Positions 39,767-47,995 of a DNA stretch of 64,000 nucleotides are shown here, piece after piece. The stretch covers positions 248,001 to 312,000 of the forward strand of contig NZ_CP012601.1 of the NCBI RefSeq assembly GCF_001278755.1, given 5' to 3'. The notes beneath the pieces are model-generated. The model did no database searches, was not told the DNA's origin, and was given only the letters and a program-made list of their open reading frames with translations. Source of the stretch: Bacillus sp. FJAT-22090 (GTDB lineage: Bacteria; Bacillota; Bacilli; Bacillales_A; Planococcaceae). The position numbers and the translations under genes are program-made. Every line of letters starts with the position of its first letter. Position 1 is the stretch's first letter.

Positions 39767-40578
39767 TAAACTTAACTATACGAAATATTAGCATGCAAAT
39801 AAAACGGTATAATTCGGGAGCAAAAAATAAGGTAGTTTTTCTTCATGGGTTTACTGGCTCTAGTGATACTTGGGAAGAAGTAATTACTTGTCTGCCAACA
39901 TCTATGGACATCCTTACAGTTGACCTAATAGGTCACGGTCAAACATCAAAGCCAACTGATTTTGAACGCTATTATGTGGAAGAACAAATAGAGGACTTAC
40001 ACAGCCTATTTAAACAAATAAATTGGACTCATTTTACACTCGTTGGCTACTCTATGGGTGGTCGTTTAGCGCTTGCGTATGCAGCTAAATATCCAGTGTA
40101 TAAATTGATACTTGAAAGTAGCTCACCAGGATTAGAATCTAAGGAAGAACGAATAAAAAGAAAGCAGGCAGATGAGATACTTGCGGAAAGAATAATAAAT
40201 GAAGGAATTAGATCTTTTGTTGATTATTGGGAGAGTATTCCTTTGTTTCATTCGCAAAGGTCTTTGTCTCTTGGAAAACAGATGAAAATTCGCGAAGAGA
40301 GATTAGCAGGATCCAAAACAGGTCTCTCGAATAGTTTAAGGGGATTTAGTACAGGAGTGCAGCCTTCCTATTGGAATAAGTTAAAAGAGCTGAAAAATCC
40401 AACGGTGCTGCTTACTGGAGAGTTTGATCAAAAGTTTTATGAAATAGCAAAAAAAATGCAAAAAATACTTCCAAATAGTGCACACAAGCAGGTTAATAAT
40501 GTTGGACATGCAATTCATGTGGAAAAACCTGAATTGTTTGCTACAATAGTAAAGGATATTATTTTAAAGGAGGAATAA
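39757..40578 (+). CDS. menH: SHCHC synthase MenH (alpha/beta hydrolase fold)
   Basis: A 273-residue alpha/beta hydrolase-fold lyase. The start is taken as the TTG at 39757, which overlaps the menD stop region and has GGAG upstream. This gives a length close to B. subtilis MenH; an ATG at 39793 would shorten the first strand. The oxyanion region is [12 protein letters not shown], the nucleophile Ser is in VGYSMGGR, the acid in LTGEFDQK, and the His in [10 protein letters not shown]. It removes pyruvate from SEPHCHC. Confidence 0.9.
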   Translation: MELINLTIRNISMQIKRYNSGAKNKVVFLHGFTGSSDTWEEVITCLPTSMDILTVDLIGHGQTSKPTDFERYYVEEQIEDLHSLFKQINWTHFTLVGYSMGGRLALAYAAKYPVYKLILESSSPGLESKEERIKRKQADEILAERIINEGIRSFVDYWESIPLFHSQRSLSLGKQMKIREERLAGSKTGLSNSLRGFSTGVQPSYWNKLKELKNPTVLLTGEFDQKFYEIAKKMQKILPNSAHKQVNNVGHAIHVEKPELFATIVKDIILKEE

Positions 40579-40580
40579 AA

Positions 40581-41399
40581 ATGACTCGTGAATGGACAAC
40601 ATTACATACATATGAAGACATTAAGTATGAATTCTATAATGGAATCGCTAAAGTGACGATCAATCGTCCTGAAGTACGAAATGCGTTTCGACCAAAAACA
40701 GTTATGGAGCTTATTGATGCTTTCTCACGTGCTCGTGATGACAAAAATATTGGTGTTATTATTTTGACTGGTGAGGGTGAGCACGCGTTCTGTTCAGGTG
40801 GGGACCAAAAAGTCCGCGGACATGGCGGATACGTGGGAGAAGACGAAATTCCTCGTTTAAATGTTTTGGATTTACAGCGTTTAATTCGTGTCATTCCAAA
40901 GCCAGTAGTAGCAATGGTAGCGGGATATGCAATTGGTGGAGGTCATGTACTACACGTAGTTTGTGACTTGACTATTGCAGCTGACAATGCAAGATTTGGT
41001 CAAACAGGACCTAGAGTTGGTTCTTTTGATGCTGGTTATGGTTCTGGCTATTTAGCTCGTATTGTTGGACATAAAAAGGCTCGTGAAATTTGGTATTTAT
41101 GTCGTCAATACGATGCACAGCAAGCGCTTGATATGGGCTTAGTAAACACTGTAGTCCCATATGCACAATTAGAGGATGAAACGGTTCAATGGTGTGAGGA
41201 AATGCTTGAAATGAGTCCTACTGCACTTCGTTTCTTGAAAGCTGCTATGAATGCAGATACAGATGGTCTAGCAGGTCTGCAACAAATGGCAGGAGATGCT
41301 ACACTTCTTTACTACACAACAGATGAAGCAAAAGAAGGTCGCGATGCTTTTAAAGAAAAACGTAAACCTGATTTTGGTCAATTCCCTCGTTTTCCATGA
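40581..41399 (+). CDS. menB: 1,4-dihydroxy-2-naphthoyl-CoA synthase MenB
   Basis: A 272-residue crotonase-family enzyme that cyclises o-succinylbenzoyl-CoA. It contains [15 protein letters not shown], the oxyanion region [22 protein letters not shown] and [15 protein letters not shown]. These are all typical of MenB. AAAGGAGG precedes the ATG, which follows the menH stop by 2 bp. Confidence 0.96.
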   Translation: MTREWTTLHTYEDIKYEFYNGIAKVTINRPEVRNAFRPKTVMELIDAFSRARDDKNIGVIILTGEGEHAFCSGGDQKVRGHGGYVGEDEIPRLNVLDLQRLIRVIPKPVVAMVAGYAIGGGHVLHVVCDLTIAADNARFGQTGPRVGSFDAGYGSGYLARIVGHKKAREIWYLCRQYDAQQALDMGLVNTVVPYAQLEDETVQWCEEMLEMSPTALRFLKAAMNADTDGLAGLQQMAGDATLLYYTTDEAKEGRDAFKEKRKPDFGQFPRFP

Positions 41400-41427
41400 T
41401 TTTTTAATGGAAAAAATGTAAGCAATG

Positions 41428-41456
41428 AAGCTGTCCTACTTTAGGGCAGCTTTTTT
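41428..41456 (+). terminator. Terminator between menB and menE
   Basis: AAGCTGTCCT pairs with AGGGCAGCTT with one wobble, followed by six T. It would reduce read-through from menFDHB into menE. Confidence 0.78.
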
Positions 41457-41480
41457 CTCTAAAGGAGATGAAGGTAAAAA

Positions 41481-42908
41481 ATGTACCCAAATTTATTATT
41501 AAAACGTGCAAGCTTGACCCCAAATCGAATCGCACTAAGCTTTGGGGAGCAAGAATGGACATTTGCTCAATTGAATGAGGAGGCAACTTTATTTGCCAAA
41601 CGACTACATTCTAAAGGTGTATTACCTGGAATGAGAGTAGCAATCTTAGCATCCTCTAGTGCTCAGTTAGTAATTGTTTTACATAGTTGTATGCAGCTTG
41701 GTTGTGAGCTAGTTCTGCTGAATGAACGTTTAACTGAGGAAGAATTAAGCTATCAATTACAAGATAGTAAAGCTGAATTTTTATTAGTTGATTCTTTTGA
41801 CAAAAGAAATCTTTTTCATGTAAACAAGCTTTCCTTTACAGAGGTTGAAAGTGTAGAAGGAGTTTCGTTCAACTTAGAAACTGAGTGGCTAAAAGATCGC
41901 ACCGTAACCATTATGTATACTTCAGGTACTACAGGCAAAGCAAAAGGGGTACGACAATCGCTTGATAATCATGTAATGAGTGCTACTGGATCCGCATTAA
42001 ATTTAGGTGTACAACCAAATGATTGTTGGTTATGTACAGTTCCATTATTTCATATTAGTGGCTTCTCTATTTTAATGAGATCAGTTTTGTATGGTATGAC
42101 TGTCCGTCTTCATACTAAATTTGATGCAGAAAAAGCAGTAGAGGAAATCTTAGGTGGGATAGTTACGGGAATGTCTCTTGTAGCTGTAATGCTCGAAAGA
42201 ATAATTACCGTACTAGAAGAGAAAGATTTATCTTTCCCAAGTACTTTTAAATCAATGCTTGTTGGTGGTGGACCAGTACCTTTAAATTATTTAGAAAGAG
42301 CAATTGAACGGAACATTCCAGTTCTTCAAACATACGGTATGACCGAAACAGCCTCTCAAACAACAACTCTTTCAAGCGAGGATGCTATTCGTAAATTAGG
42401 ATCAGCCGGTAAACCATTGTTCTTTGCGGACGTCCGAATAGATGGGGAAGAAAACATCGGTGAGATTTGTATTAAAGGCCCGCATGTAACAAGAGGATAT
42501 GTAGGAGCTTCAGAATCGAAAAATCCATTAGTTAATGGGTGGCTTCATACTGGAGATGTTGGATATATTGATGATGAAGGATATTTGTTTGTTTTGGATC
42601 GTCGTTCTGATTTAATCATATCTGGTGGTGAAAATATATATCCAGCAGAAGTAGAGCAGGCTCTAATAGAACATCCAGCAGTAAGAGCAGCGGGTGTTAC
42701 AGGAAAACGAGATGATAAATGGGGACAAGTTCCAATAGCATTTGTAGTTTTAAAAGAGAACGTGACTGAGGACGAATTAAAAGATTTCATGAAGACGCAA
42801 ATTGCTTCCTATAAACAACCGGTGGATTACTACTTTGTCGAGCATTTACCTCGAAATGCCTCGAATAAGTTAATGCGTAGAGAGCTGATGAAGCTTATCA
42901 TCGATTAA
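41481..42908 (+). CDS. menE: o-Succinylbenzoate-CoA ligase MenE
   Basis: A 475-residue acyl-adenylating enzyme. The P-loop is MYTSGTTGKAKGV; further motifs are QTYGMTETASQT, WLHTGDVGYID, DRRSDLIISGGENIYP and the C-terminal catalytic Lys in RNASNKLMRREL. It activates o-succinylbenzoate for MenB. AAAGGAGAT precedes the ATG. menC, which follows menE in B. subtilis, is not present here. Confidence 0.95.
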   Translation: MYPNLLLKRASLTPNRIALSFGEQEWTFAQLNEEATLFAKRLHSKGVLPGMRVAILASSSAQLVIVLHSCMQLGCELVLLNERLTEEELSYQLQDSKAEFLLVDSFDKRNLFHVNKLSFTEVESVEGVSFNLETEWLKDRTVTIMYTSGTTGKAKGVRQSLDNHVMSATGSALNLGVQPNDCWLCTVPLFHISGFSILMRSVLYGMTVRLHTKFDAEKAVEEILGGIVTGMSLVAVMLERIITVLEEKDLSFPSTFKSMLVGGGPVPLNYLERAIERNIPVLQTYGMTETASQTTTLSSEDAIRKLGSAGKPLFFADVRIDGEENIGEICIKGPHVTRGYVGASESKNPLVNGWLHTGDVGYIDDEGYLFVLDRRSDLIISGGENIYPAEVEQALIEHPAVRAAGVTGKRDDKWGQVPIAFVVLKENVTEDELKDFMKTQIASYKQPVDYYFVEHLPRNASNKLMRRELMKLIID

Positions 42909-42948
42909 ATAAAAAAGGAAACAAACCCCTTGTCTTATTGAAATAGAA

Positions 42949-42981
42949 AAGCCCAAAGAATTTTAAAATTTCTTTGGGCTT
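42949..42981. terminator. Bidirectional terminator between menE and the zinc lipoprotein gene
   Basis: AAGCCCAAAGAA (42949-42960) pairs with TTCTTTGGGCTT (42970-42981). Confidence 0.85.
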
Positions 42982-42985
42982 ATTA

Positions 42986-44005
42986 TTATTGTAAAGCAGT
43001 TCTCAATGTTTCTAGATTTTTGTTCATTAATGTGAAGTAGGTTTCCTTGTTTTTAATATCTTCTTTGGATAGTACACCTAAATTGTGTAATACTAAGCTT
43101 TTAGCTCCAACTTCTTGTTGAATTACTTCCGTTAGCTTGGATGAGACATTTTGTTCAAACAATATATACGATATGTTTTTATCCTTTGCAATGTCAATTA
43201 TTTCTGTAAGCTCTTTTTGAGAAGGTTCGTCTTGTGAATTAAGACCAGCAACTGCTACTTGCTCTAAATCATAGGTATTTGCAATATAACCAAATGCTGA
43301 GTGTGAAACGAAAAATGTCTTGTTCGGTGAATTTTGTGCCATTTCACTAAAATCTGCATCCAATTGTTGTAACTCTACAATCAATTCCTCGTAATTATTT
43401 TCAAAAGCATCTTTTTGTGAAGGAGCAGCTTCTATAAGAGAATCTTTTATAGAAAGAGCAAGATTTTGACTTATTTTTGGAGAAATCCATACATGAGGAT
43501 CTACCCCGCCATGATCGTGATGTTCGTGACCCTCTTCCGTATGCTCACTTGTTTCTTCCGATCCTTCGTCATGCTCGCTATGATGGTCTTCGTCCGTTGT
43601 TTCCTCATGCTCGCTATGAGATGCATCTAATTGATCGTCCGAAACTGCATCAATCGTTGCTACCATTCTAACATGCTCGTTTGCTAAAGTTTTTTTGGCA
43701 TTCTCCACAAATCCTTCTAAACCTAGTCCTATATAGAAAAATAAGTCCGCATCCGCAAGTGACATCATATCTTGTTGAGTAGGTTCAAATGTATGTTCAT
43801 TGGCACCAGCAGGATATATAGAGGACACAGAGACTGCATCTCCACCAATTCTTTCAGCAAAATATTGAAGAGGATAAACGGTCGTATAAATTTGTATTTC
43901 CTCGTTCTTTTCTTGAGTTGTTGCTTCTTCGACTGCATTATTACCGCAAGCTGCTGTAAATAAAATCAGTAGAACTATAAAAAATAGTAGAAGTGTCTTT
44001 TTCAT
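42986..44005 (-). CDS. znuA: Zinc ABC transporter substrate-binding lipoprotein (ZnuA/AdcA type)
   Basis: A 339-residue cluster A-I binding protein. The lipoprotein signal ends at FTAAC with Cys20. Metal ligand candidates are His71 in NEHTFEP, His in VDPHVWISP and His in FVSHSAFGY. A His/Asp/Glu-rich loop (about residues 130-170) is typical of zinc-specific members. A Zur-box-like palindrome overlaps the region just upstream of the ATG. The ATPase and permease genes are not adjacent, so partner proteins must be encoded elsewhere. Confidence 0.92.
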   Translation of the reverse strand: MKKTLLLFFIVLLILFTAACGNNAVEEATTQEKNEEIQIYTTVYPLQYFAERIGGDAVSVSSIYPAGANEHTFEPTQQDMMSLADADLFFYIGLGLEGFVENAKKTLANEHVRMVATIDAVSDDQLDASHSEHEETTDEDHHSEHDEGSEETSEHTEEGHEHHDHGGVDPHVWISPKISQNLALSIKDSLIEAAPSQKDAFENNYEELIVELQQLDADFSEMAQNSPNKTFFVSHSAFGYIANTYDLEQVAVAGLNSQDEPSQKELTEIIDIAKDKNISYILFEQNVSSKLTEVIQQEVGAKSLVLHNLGVLSKEDIKNKETYFTLMNKNLETLRTALQ

Positions 44006-44018
44006 TCGGTCATCTCCT

Positions 44019-44040
44019 AAATAGTAATGATTACGTTTTA
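44019..44040 (-). promoter_or_regulatory. Zur-box-like operator
   Basis: On the minus strand the site reads TAAAACGTAATCATTAC then TATTT. It closely fits the Bacillus Zur consensus built on CGTAATNATTACG. It lies about 14 bp before the zinc lipoprotein ATG. Confidence 0.75.
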
Positions 44041-44096
44041 ATATTTTTGAACTTTTTAATCTTACAAGACAATATAAAAAAAAGCAAGAAAAAAAA

Positions 44097-44122
44097 CCTT
44101 TGAAGTTATTATTTCTTCAAAG
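44097..44122 (-). terminator. Terminator after yidD
   Basis: CCTTTGAAG/CTTCAAAGG; on the minus strand it is followed by TTTTTT. The right arm includes the last codons of yidD. Confidence 0.78.
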
Positions 44123-44339
44123 GCCATTCATCTGGAACAGGATCAATACCACCTTCATGAAATGGGTGACATTTAGATATTCTTTTTACAGTCAAGTATC
44201 CACCCTTAATTGCTCCATGCTTTTGTACAGCTTCTACACCGTAATGAGAACATGTTGGATAAAATCGGCAATTTGGTCCTGTCATAGGAGAGATAAACTT
44301 TTGATAGAAACGAAAAATTCCAATGATAATATATTTCAT
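44109..44339 (-). CDS. yidD: Membrane protein insertion efficiency factor YidD
   Basis: A 76-residue protein with the family core [20 protein letters not shown] then [12 protein letters not shown], and [18 protein letters not shown] near the end. YidD is an amphipathic membrane-associated factor that helps Sec/YidC insertion. Its ATG is 3 bp after the stop of the tiny upstream gene, so the two are probably coupled. Confidence 0.93.
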   Translation of the reverse strand: MKYIIIGIFRFYQKFISPMTGPNCRFYPTCSHYGVEAVQKHGAIKGGYLTVKRISKCHPFHEGGIDPVPDEWPLKK

Positions 44340-44342
44340 GCC

Positions 44343-44465
44343 TTATTCAGCATCCTTTGGTTTTGCATCAATACCAGTTGGCTTTTCATTCATCGCTATT
44401 TTATATAAAAAGGTAAATCCGAATATACTCAATAAAATTGCGCAACCTAAAATCCAAAATACCAT
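44343..44465 (-). CDS. 40-residue membrane microprotein upstream of yidD
   Basis: A short reading frame starting ATG with GGAGTG upstream. The sequence begins MVFWILGCAILLSIFGF, continues as a single hydrophobic helix, then a charged tail ending KPKDAE. The stop is 3 bp before the yidD ATG. It might belong to the YtzI-type small proteins of Bacillales, but I am not sure. Ribosome binding site, helix plus tail design and tight spacing support a real gene. Confidence 0.7.
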   Translation of the reverse strand: MVFWILGCAILLSIFGFTFLYKIAMNEKPTGIDAKPKDAE

Positions 44466-44496
44466 ATTATTTTCACTCCAATATACTATTCGTTAT

Positions 44497-44522
44497 GTTT
44501 ATTGTAAGTAATTGAGTGGTAT
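44497..44522 (+). promoter_or_regulatory. Candidate sigma-B-type promoter for dps
   Basis: GTTTAT (44497-44502), 14 bp, TGGTAT (44517-44522), compared with the sigma-B consensus GTTTAA-N13-15-GGGTAT. B. subtilis dps is sigma-B dependent. Confidence 0.5.
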
Positions 44523-44567
44523 ATGAAAAGTGATTACAACTATTTGTCTAAGGAGAGTGTCGAAATT

Positions 44568-45017
44568 ATGTCAGCAGCACTAAATAAAGAATTAAATAAA
44601 CAAGTAGCAACTTGGTCGGTGATGTATACCAAATTACACAACTTTCATTGGTATGTAAAAGGGCCATCCTTTTTTACTTTACACGCAAAATTTGAAGAGC
44701 TTTACAATGAAGCAACGCTTAATATGGATGAAATTGCAGAGCGCCTTTTAACTCTAGGTGGTAATCCAGTTGCAACGTTAAAAGAACATTTAGAGCTTTC
44801 AGATGTAAAGGAAGCTACTAACCAGGAATCTGCCGATCAAATGGTAGAAGCAGTAGTAGCTGATTTTGATAAAATTATGAAGTCCCTAAAAAAAGGGATG
44901 GAAGAGGCAGCGAAAGATGAGGATGACATGACTGAAGATATTTTAAATGCTATTTACCAAAAAATCGAAAAACATCAATGGATGCTAAATGCATTTTTAG
45001 GTGATTCAAATAAATAA
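44568..45017 (+). CDS. dps: Dps family DNA-protecting ferritin-like protein
   Basis: A 149-residue Dps. The ATG at 44568 with AAGGAG upstream is chosen; an in-frame ATG at 44523 lies within the promoter. Ferroxidase-site residues have the family spacing: His27 in HNFHWYVKG, His39, Asp54 and Glu58 (NMDEIAER). Twelve subunits form a shell that oxidises and stores iron and shields DNA in oxidative stress. Confidence 0.93.
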   Translation: MSAALNKELNKQVATWSVMYTKLHNFHWYVKGPSFFTLHAKFEELYNEATLNMDEIAERLLTLGGNPVATLKEHLELSDVKEATNQESADQMVEAVVADFDKIMKSLKKGMEEAAKDEDDMTEDILNAIYQKIEKHQWMLNAFLGDSNK

Positions 45018-45067
45018 ACTTTTTACTAAAGTTTCCGATATTAAACTTGTAAAAAGGAGGAATGATT

Positions 45068-45247
45068 ATGGATATTAATTCCATTATGTCTTCACAGTTA
45101 ATGGAGCTACAACAAACGGTTCAAATGAGCGTGTTGAAAAATGCTTTGAATATGGAAACAGTAGCTGCTGTAGGACTTTTAGAAAACATGCCTCAAACTT
45201 CTGCTCCACATCCTTATAAAGGGTCTGTTGTAGATATTCAAGTTTAA
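45068..45247 (+). CDS. YjfB-type putative motility protein
   Basis: A 59-residue protein matching the YjfB pattern: MDIN start, an amphipathic helix with SVLKNALNMETVAAVGLLE, then a tail with SAPHPYKGSVVDIQV. The second ATG (45068) is used because AGGAGG is 7 nt upstream; the first ATG at 45062 is too close. In Bacillales the family is annotated as putative motility protein; its role is not known. A terminator follows. Confidence 0.8.
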   Translation: MDINSIMSSQLMELQQTVQMSVLKNALNMETVAAVGLLENMPQTSAPHPYKGSVVDIQV

Positions 45248-45252
45248 TAAAA

Positions 45253-45280
45253 AAACATGTACCCAAGTGGTGCATGTTTT
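45253..45280 (+). terminator. Terminator after the YjfB-like gene
   Basis: AAACATGTACC pairs with GGTGCATGTTT (one wobble), with a T-run after. Confidence 0.82.
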
Positions 45281-45320
45281 TTTTATTTGGAGACATACTT
45301 AACAAAAAGGATGTGTGCAA

Positions 45321-45653
45321 ATGGATTTGAAGAAAGTGTATGTTTCAGTTTCACACCGGAAAGTTTATATTTATCCGGATGAATCTCCATGGGAATATGA
45401 AATAGTAGCGGATCGTGAAATAATTCCTGTATTTCAAAAGCTTTTTGAGCAATTAAGTGATGCAGAAATGAGTAACTTTTGGAGAGCACATATTCCAATA
45501 AGATTATATCATTTAGATAAAGAAAATGATGAGTACGATATAAGAATGAAGAAATTATATGCGCTGATTCATGAATTTAGCAATGAAGAATCAAGATCAC
45601 TAATAGAGTCACTTCCATATTTTAATGAAAGTAGGAGAGTATTCGTTGAGTAG
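45321..45653 (+). CDS. Conserved-looking cytosolic protein, unknown
   Basis: A 110-residue soluble protein with several aromatic residues (YIYPDESPWEYE, IPIRLYHLD). No recognised domain. AAAGGA precedes the ATG at 45321; a GTG at 45315 is less likely. The 3' end overlaps the following gene by 8 bp, implying coupled translation. Confidence 0.7.
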   Translation: MDLKKVYVSVSHRKVYIYPDESPWEYEIVADREIIPVFQKLFEQLSDAEMSNFWRAHIPIRLYHLDKENDEYDIRMKKLYALIHEFSNEESRSLIESLPYFNESRRVFVE

Positions 45654-45816
45654 AAAAAGTGGTTATATCAAACGTAAAGGTAATGAAAATAATACGAACT
45701 ATCGTAATGTGAGTTCCCTATTGAACCAATCGCCTCAACTTAAATCGAAACAAAATATTGCACAAAATAGAGAAGAAGGAAATGAACATTATAAACTAGA
45801 CCAACAATCGGAATAA
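45646..45816 (+). CDS. Small basic/polar protein, unknown
   Basis: A 56-residue hydrophilic protein from the TTG at 45646, with TAGGAG 8 nt upstream. The start overlaps the preceding stop codon. It begins MSRKSGYIKRKGNENN, is rich in Asn, Gln and Lys, and looks unstructured. A terminator follows at 45823. No family was recognised. Confidence 0.6.
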   Translation: MSRKSGYIKRKGNENNTNYRNVSSLLNQSPQLKSKQNIAQNREEGNEHYKLDQQSE

Positions 45817-45822
45817 GAAGCG

Positions 45823-45851
45823 AAAAGACTTAGCAGGAAGCTAAGTCTTTT
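45823..45851 (+). terminator. Terminator
   Basis: Perfect AAAAGACTTAGC/GCTAAGTCTTTT stem with a 5-nt loop and a T-run. Confidence 0.9.
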
Positions 45852-45899
45852 TTCATATTTATGCTAACATAGTTAAATAAGGATACACTGGGAGGGCCT

Positions 45900-46544
45900 A
45901 TGATAAAACAAATAATATTATTGATTGCTCCAACGATTATGATTTTCCTTGGGCTTGCTGTATTAAATAATGTTTTAATCACTTTTTTTCTTTTTTATGG
46001 GTGGTTATTGTTTGTTCCTCTAATTATCAGATTTTGGGATAAAAAAAGCAGATATCGTGTAATGCTACCACTAACCAAAAAGAATATTGTAGTGGGGCTT
46101 ATTAGCGGTTTAGTGTGTTTATTTTCCATCTATAGTTTTGTATCTTATTTTCCAGTTATCGATATTACACATTTGAAGAGTTTGTTGGAAAAATGGGACT
46201 TTGTAGGAGCAAAGGTTATTTTATTTGTGCTAGTGTTAGTACTAATCAATCCTTTTTTAGAAGAATTTTATTGGAGAGAATTTATCTATTCTCGATTATT
46301 GGATAGAGTAGGCAATATTATGTCTATATTCATTCCCTCTTTTTTCTACAGCTTATATCATTTAATCATTGTAATAGAAATTTTTACTTTTCCTTTTAAT
46401 GTGTTAGCAATACTCCCCGTTTTTTTAGCAGGCTGTATGTGGGGAATATTTCGATTTAAATTAAATTCTTTAACAGCACCAATTATCAGTCATAGTTTAG
46501 CTGATATAGGAATCATGCTCGGATATTGGTCTATTATCAATTAA
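45900..46544 (+). CDS. CPBP family intramembrane metalloprotease
   Basis: A 214-residue protein with about six transmembrane segments. The three CPBP (Abi/CAAX protease) motifs are present: EEFYWREF (EExxxR), FYSLYH and HSLAD. These supply the catalytic Glu pair and metal-binding His residues. Such proteins act as intramembrane proteases in prenyl-protein processing, peptide maturation or self-immunity. The substrate is unknown. GGGAGG precedes the ATG. Confidence 0.85.
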   Translation: MIKQIILLIAPTIMIFLGLAVLNNVLITFFLFYGWLLFVPLIIRFWDKKSRYRVMLPLTKKNIVVGLISGLVCLFSIYSFVSYFPVIDITHLKSLLEKWDFVGAKVILFVLVLVLINPFLEEFYWREFIYSRLLDRVGNIMSIFIPSFFYSLYHLIIVIEIFTFPFNVLAILPVFLAGCMWGIFRFKLNSLTAPIISHSLADIGIMLGYWSIIN

Positions 46545-46566
46545 TTATTACGGTTAAATAGAGAAC

Positions 46567-46713
46567 ATGGATGTAAGCTTGACATACGCCACGTATGAAA
46601 ATTCAGAGAATCAGTAGGTCCCTGGTATCTATCCTTTTCATGAACATTACACGTTTGCGATGAGCTTTGCACAGTACCGTTTAATAGCTTGGCATATCAA
46701 CAATGAAGTATAA
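46567..46713 (+). pseudogene. Possible gene remnant with an in-frame TAG
   Basis: An ATG-started frame of 48 codons interrupted by TAG at 46615-46617 and then open for 31 codons to TAA. The second part reads VPGIYPFHEHYTFAMSFAQY and then a short tail. No good ribosome binding site. It may be a decayed gene or chance; the spacer holds nothing else. Confidence 0.25.
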
Positions 46714-46749
46714 CTAGGCGTAAAAAAAGACTTAGTAGTGAGGGAAATG

Positions 46750-47235
46750 ATGATAATTTCTTTTAAAGATTTAAATGGAATTCAAGTGGAGTTGTCATTT
46801 GAAAAAAATACTTTTTCTATTGAAGCTCGACATGTATTAGTGTTAGCAAAACATCAAAAAAAATGGCTATTAACAAAGCATCCAAAGAGGGGGATAGAGT
46901 TTCCTGGAGGTAAAGTGGAAGGGAACGAATCCATACTAGAAGCGGCTATAAGAGAAACTTGGGAAGAGACAAATGTGGAGATAAAAAATGTGGAATGGTT
47001 GGCAGAATACCTTGTACATGATGAGAAACCATTTTGTAAGGCAGTGTTTATTGCAGAGGTTGGGTATATTGAAGAGAAGAGACCAAATTTCGAAACTGAC
47101 GGTGCTCTTTGGTTAAGTACAGATGATTTTTTACATAATAATAATTTAAGCTTTCACATGAGAGATGCTGGTATGAAGGCGATATTAGAAAAGGTGAGCG
47201 CGCTTGAAGGAAAATGGAACAATCGAGAGAATTAA
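46750..47235 (+). CDS. ytkD: NUDIX hydrolase YtkD (nucleoside triphosphate sanitising)
   Basis: A 161-residue MutT-like protein. The Nudix box runs from GGKVEGNESILEAAI through RETWEETNVE, with the catalytic Glu residues in place and Asn where Gly is usual. It fits B. subtilis YtkD, which degrades oxidised dGTP. The ATG at 46750 is preferred among three closely spaced in-frame starts because GAGG is upstream. The 3' end overlaps the next gene by 32 bp. Confidence 0.87.
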   Translation: MIISFKDLNGIQVELSFEKNTFSIEARHVLVLAKHQKKWLLTKHPKRGIEFPGGKVEGNESILEAAIRETWEETNVEIKNVEWLAEYLVHDEKPFCKAVFIAEVGYIEEKRPNFETDGALWLSTDDFLHNNNLSFHMRDAGMKAILEKVSALEGKWNNREN

Positions 47236-47992
47236 AAGTTATCCATCACCAAATCCGCGTATTAAGCTATCTGAAATTACTTATTGGTCCTGCGGCTATC
47301 GGGTAAAAGGAATGCTTGCGGAGCCTATAAAAAATGGTTCTTACGAGGGTATTTTATATTGTAGGGGCGGTATGCAAAGTATAGGAATGGTAAGACCAGC
47401 CAGAATTGCACAAATTGCCTATGAAGGTTTTGTCGTATTCGCTCCTTATTACCGTGGAAACCGAGGAGGGGAAGGAAGAGATGAATTTGCTGGCGAGGAT
47501 CGGTGGGATGCAGTTTATGCAGTAGATGTTTTAAAGCAGTTTTGTCTCATGAATCGAATTCACTTATTTGCCTTTTCAAGAGGTGGTATTATGGCTCTTT
47601 GGATTGCAATTTTACGAAATGATATTACTTCCCTTGTAACATGGGCTGGTGTTTCAGATATTTTTTTAACCTATGATGAACGAACCGACATGAGACGAAT
47701 GATGAAGCGTGTTATAGGAGGTACACCGACTAAAAACGTAGAAGCATACGAAAATCGTAATGCCCTTGCACATATTAATGAAATAAAAGCAGCATCGCTA
47801 ATCATTCACGGTAAAAAGGATTTGAATGTATCATTTGAACATGCAAAGGTTTTAGAAGAAGCGTTATTAGGGAATGATAAGGTTGTAGAGACATGGTATT
47901 TTCACGACTTCACGCATTTCTTTCCAAGCAAAGTCAATCGACAAGTGGTGAAGGATGCTTGTATGTGGATGAGAATGCAGAAAGGGGTTTAA
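47204..47992 (+). CDS. Alpha/beta hydrolase (S9 peptidase-like), YtmA-type
   Basis: A 262-residue single-domain hydrolase from a TTG start with AAAGGTGAG upstream, inside the end of ytkD. The nucleophile Ser lies in FAFSRGGIMAL, the acid in HGKKDLNV and the His in HDFTHFF. This resembles the catalytic domain of S9 prolyl oligopeptidases and B. subtilis YtmA. The substrate is unknown. The next gene begins 3 bp after the stop. Confidence 0.8.
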   Translation: MKENGTIERIKSYPSPNPRIKLSEITYWSCGYRVKGMLAEPIKNGSYEGILYCRGGMQSIGMVRPARIAQIAYEGFVVFAPYYRGNRGGEGRDEFAGEDRWDAVYAVDVLKQFCLMNRIHLFAFSRGGIMALWIAILRNDITSLVTWAGVSDIFLTYDERTDMRRMMKRVIGGTPTKNVEAYENRNALAHINEIKAASLIIHGKKDLNVSFEHAKVLEEALLGNDKVVETWYFHDFTHFFPSKVNRQVVKDACMWMRMQKGV

Positions 47993-47995
47993 TAG

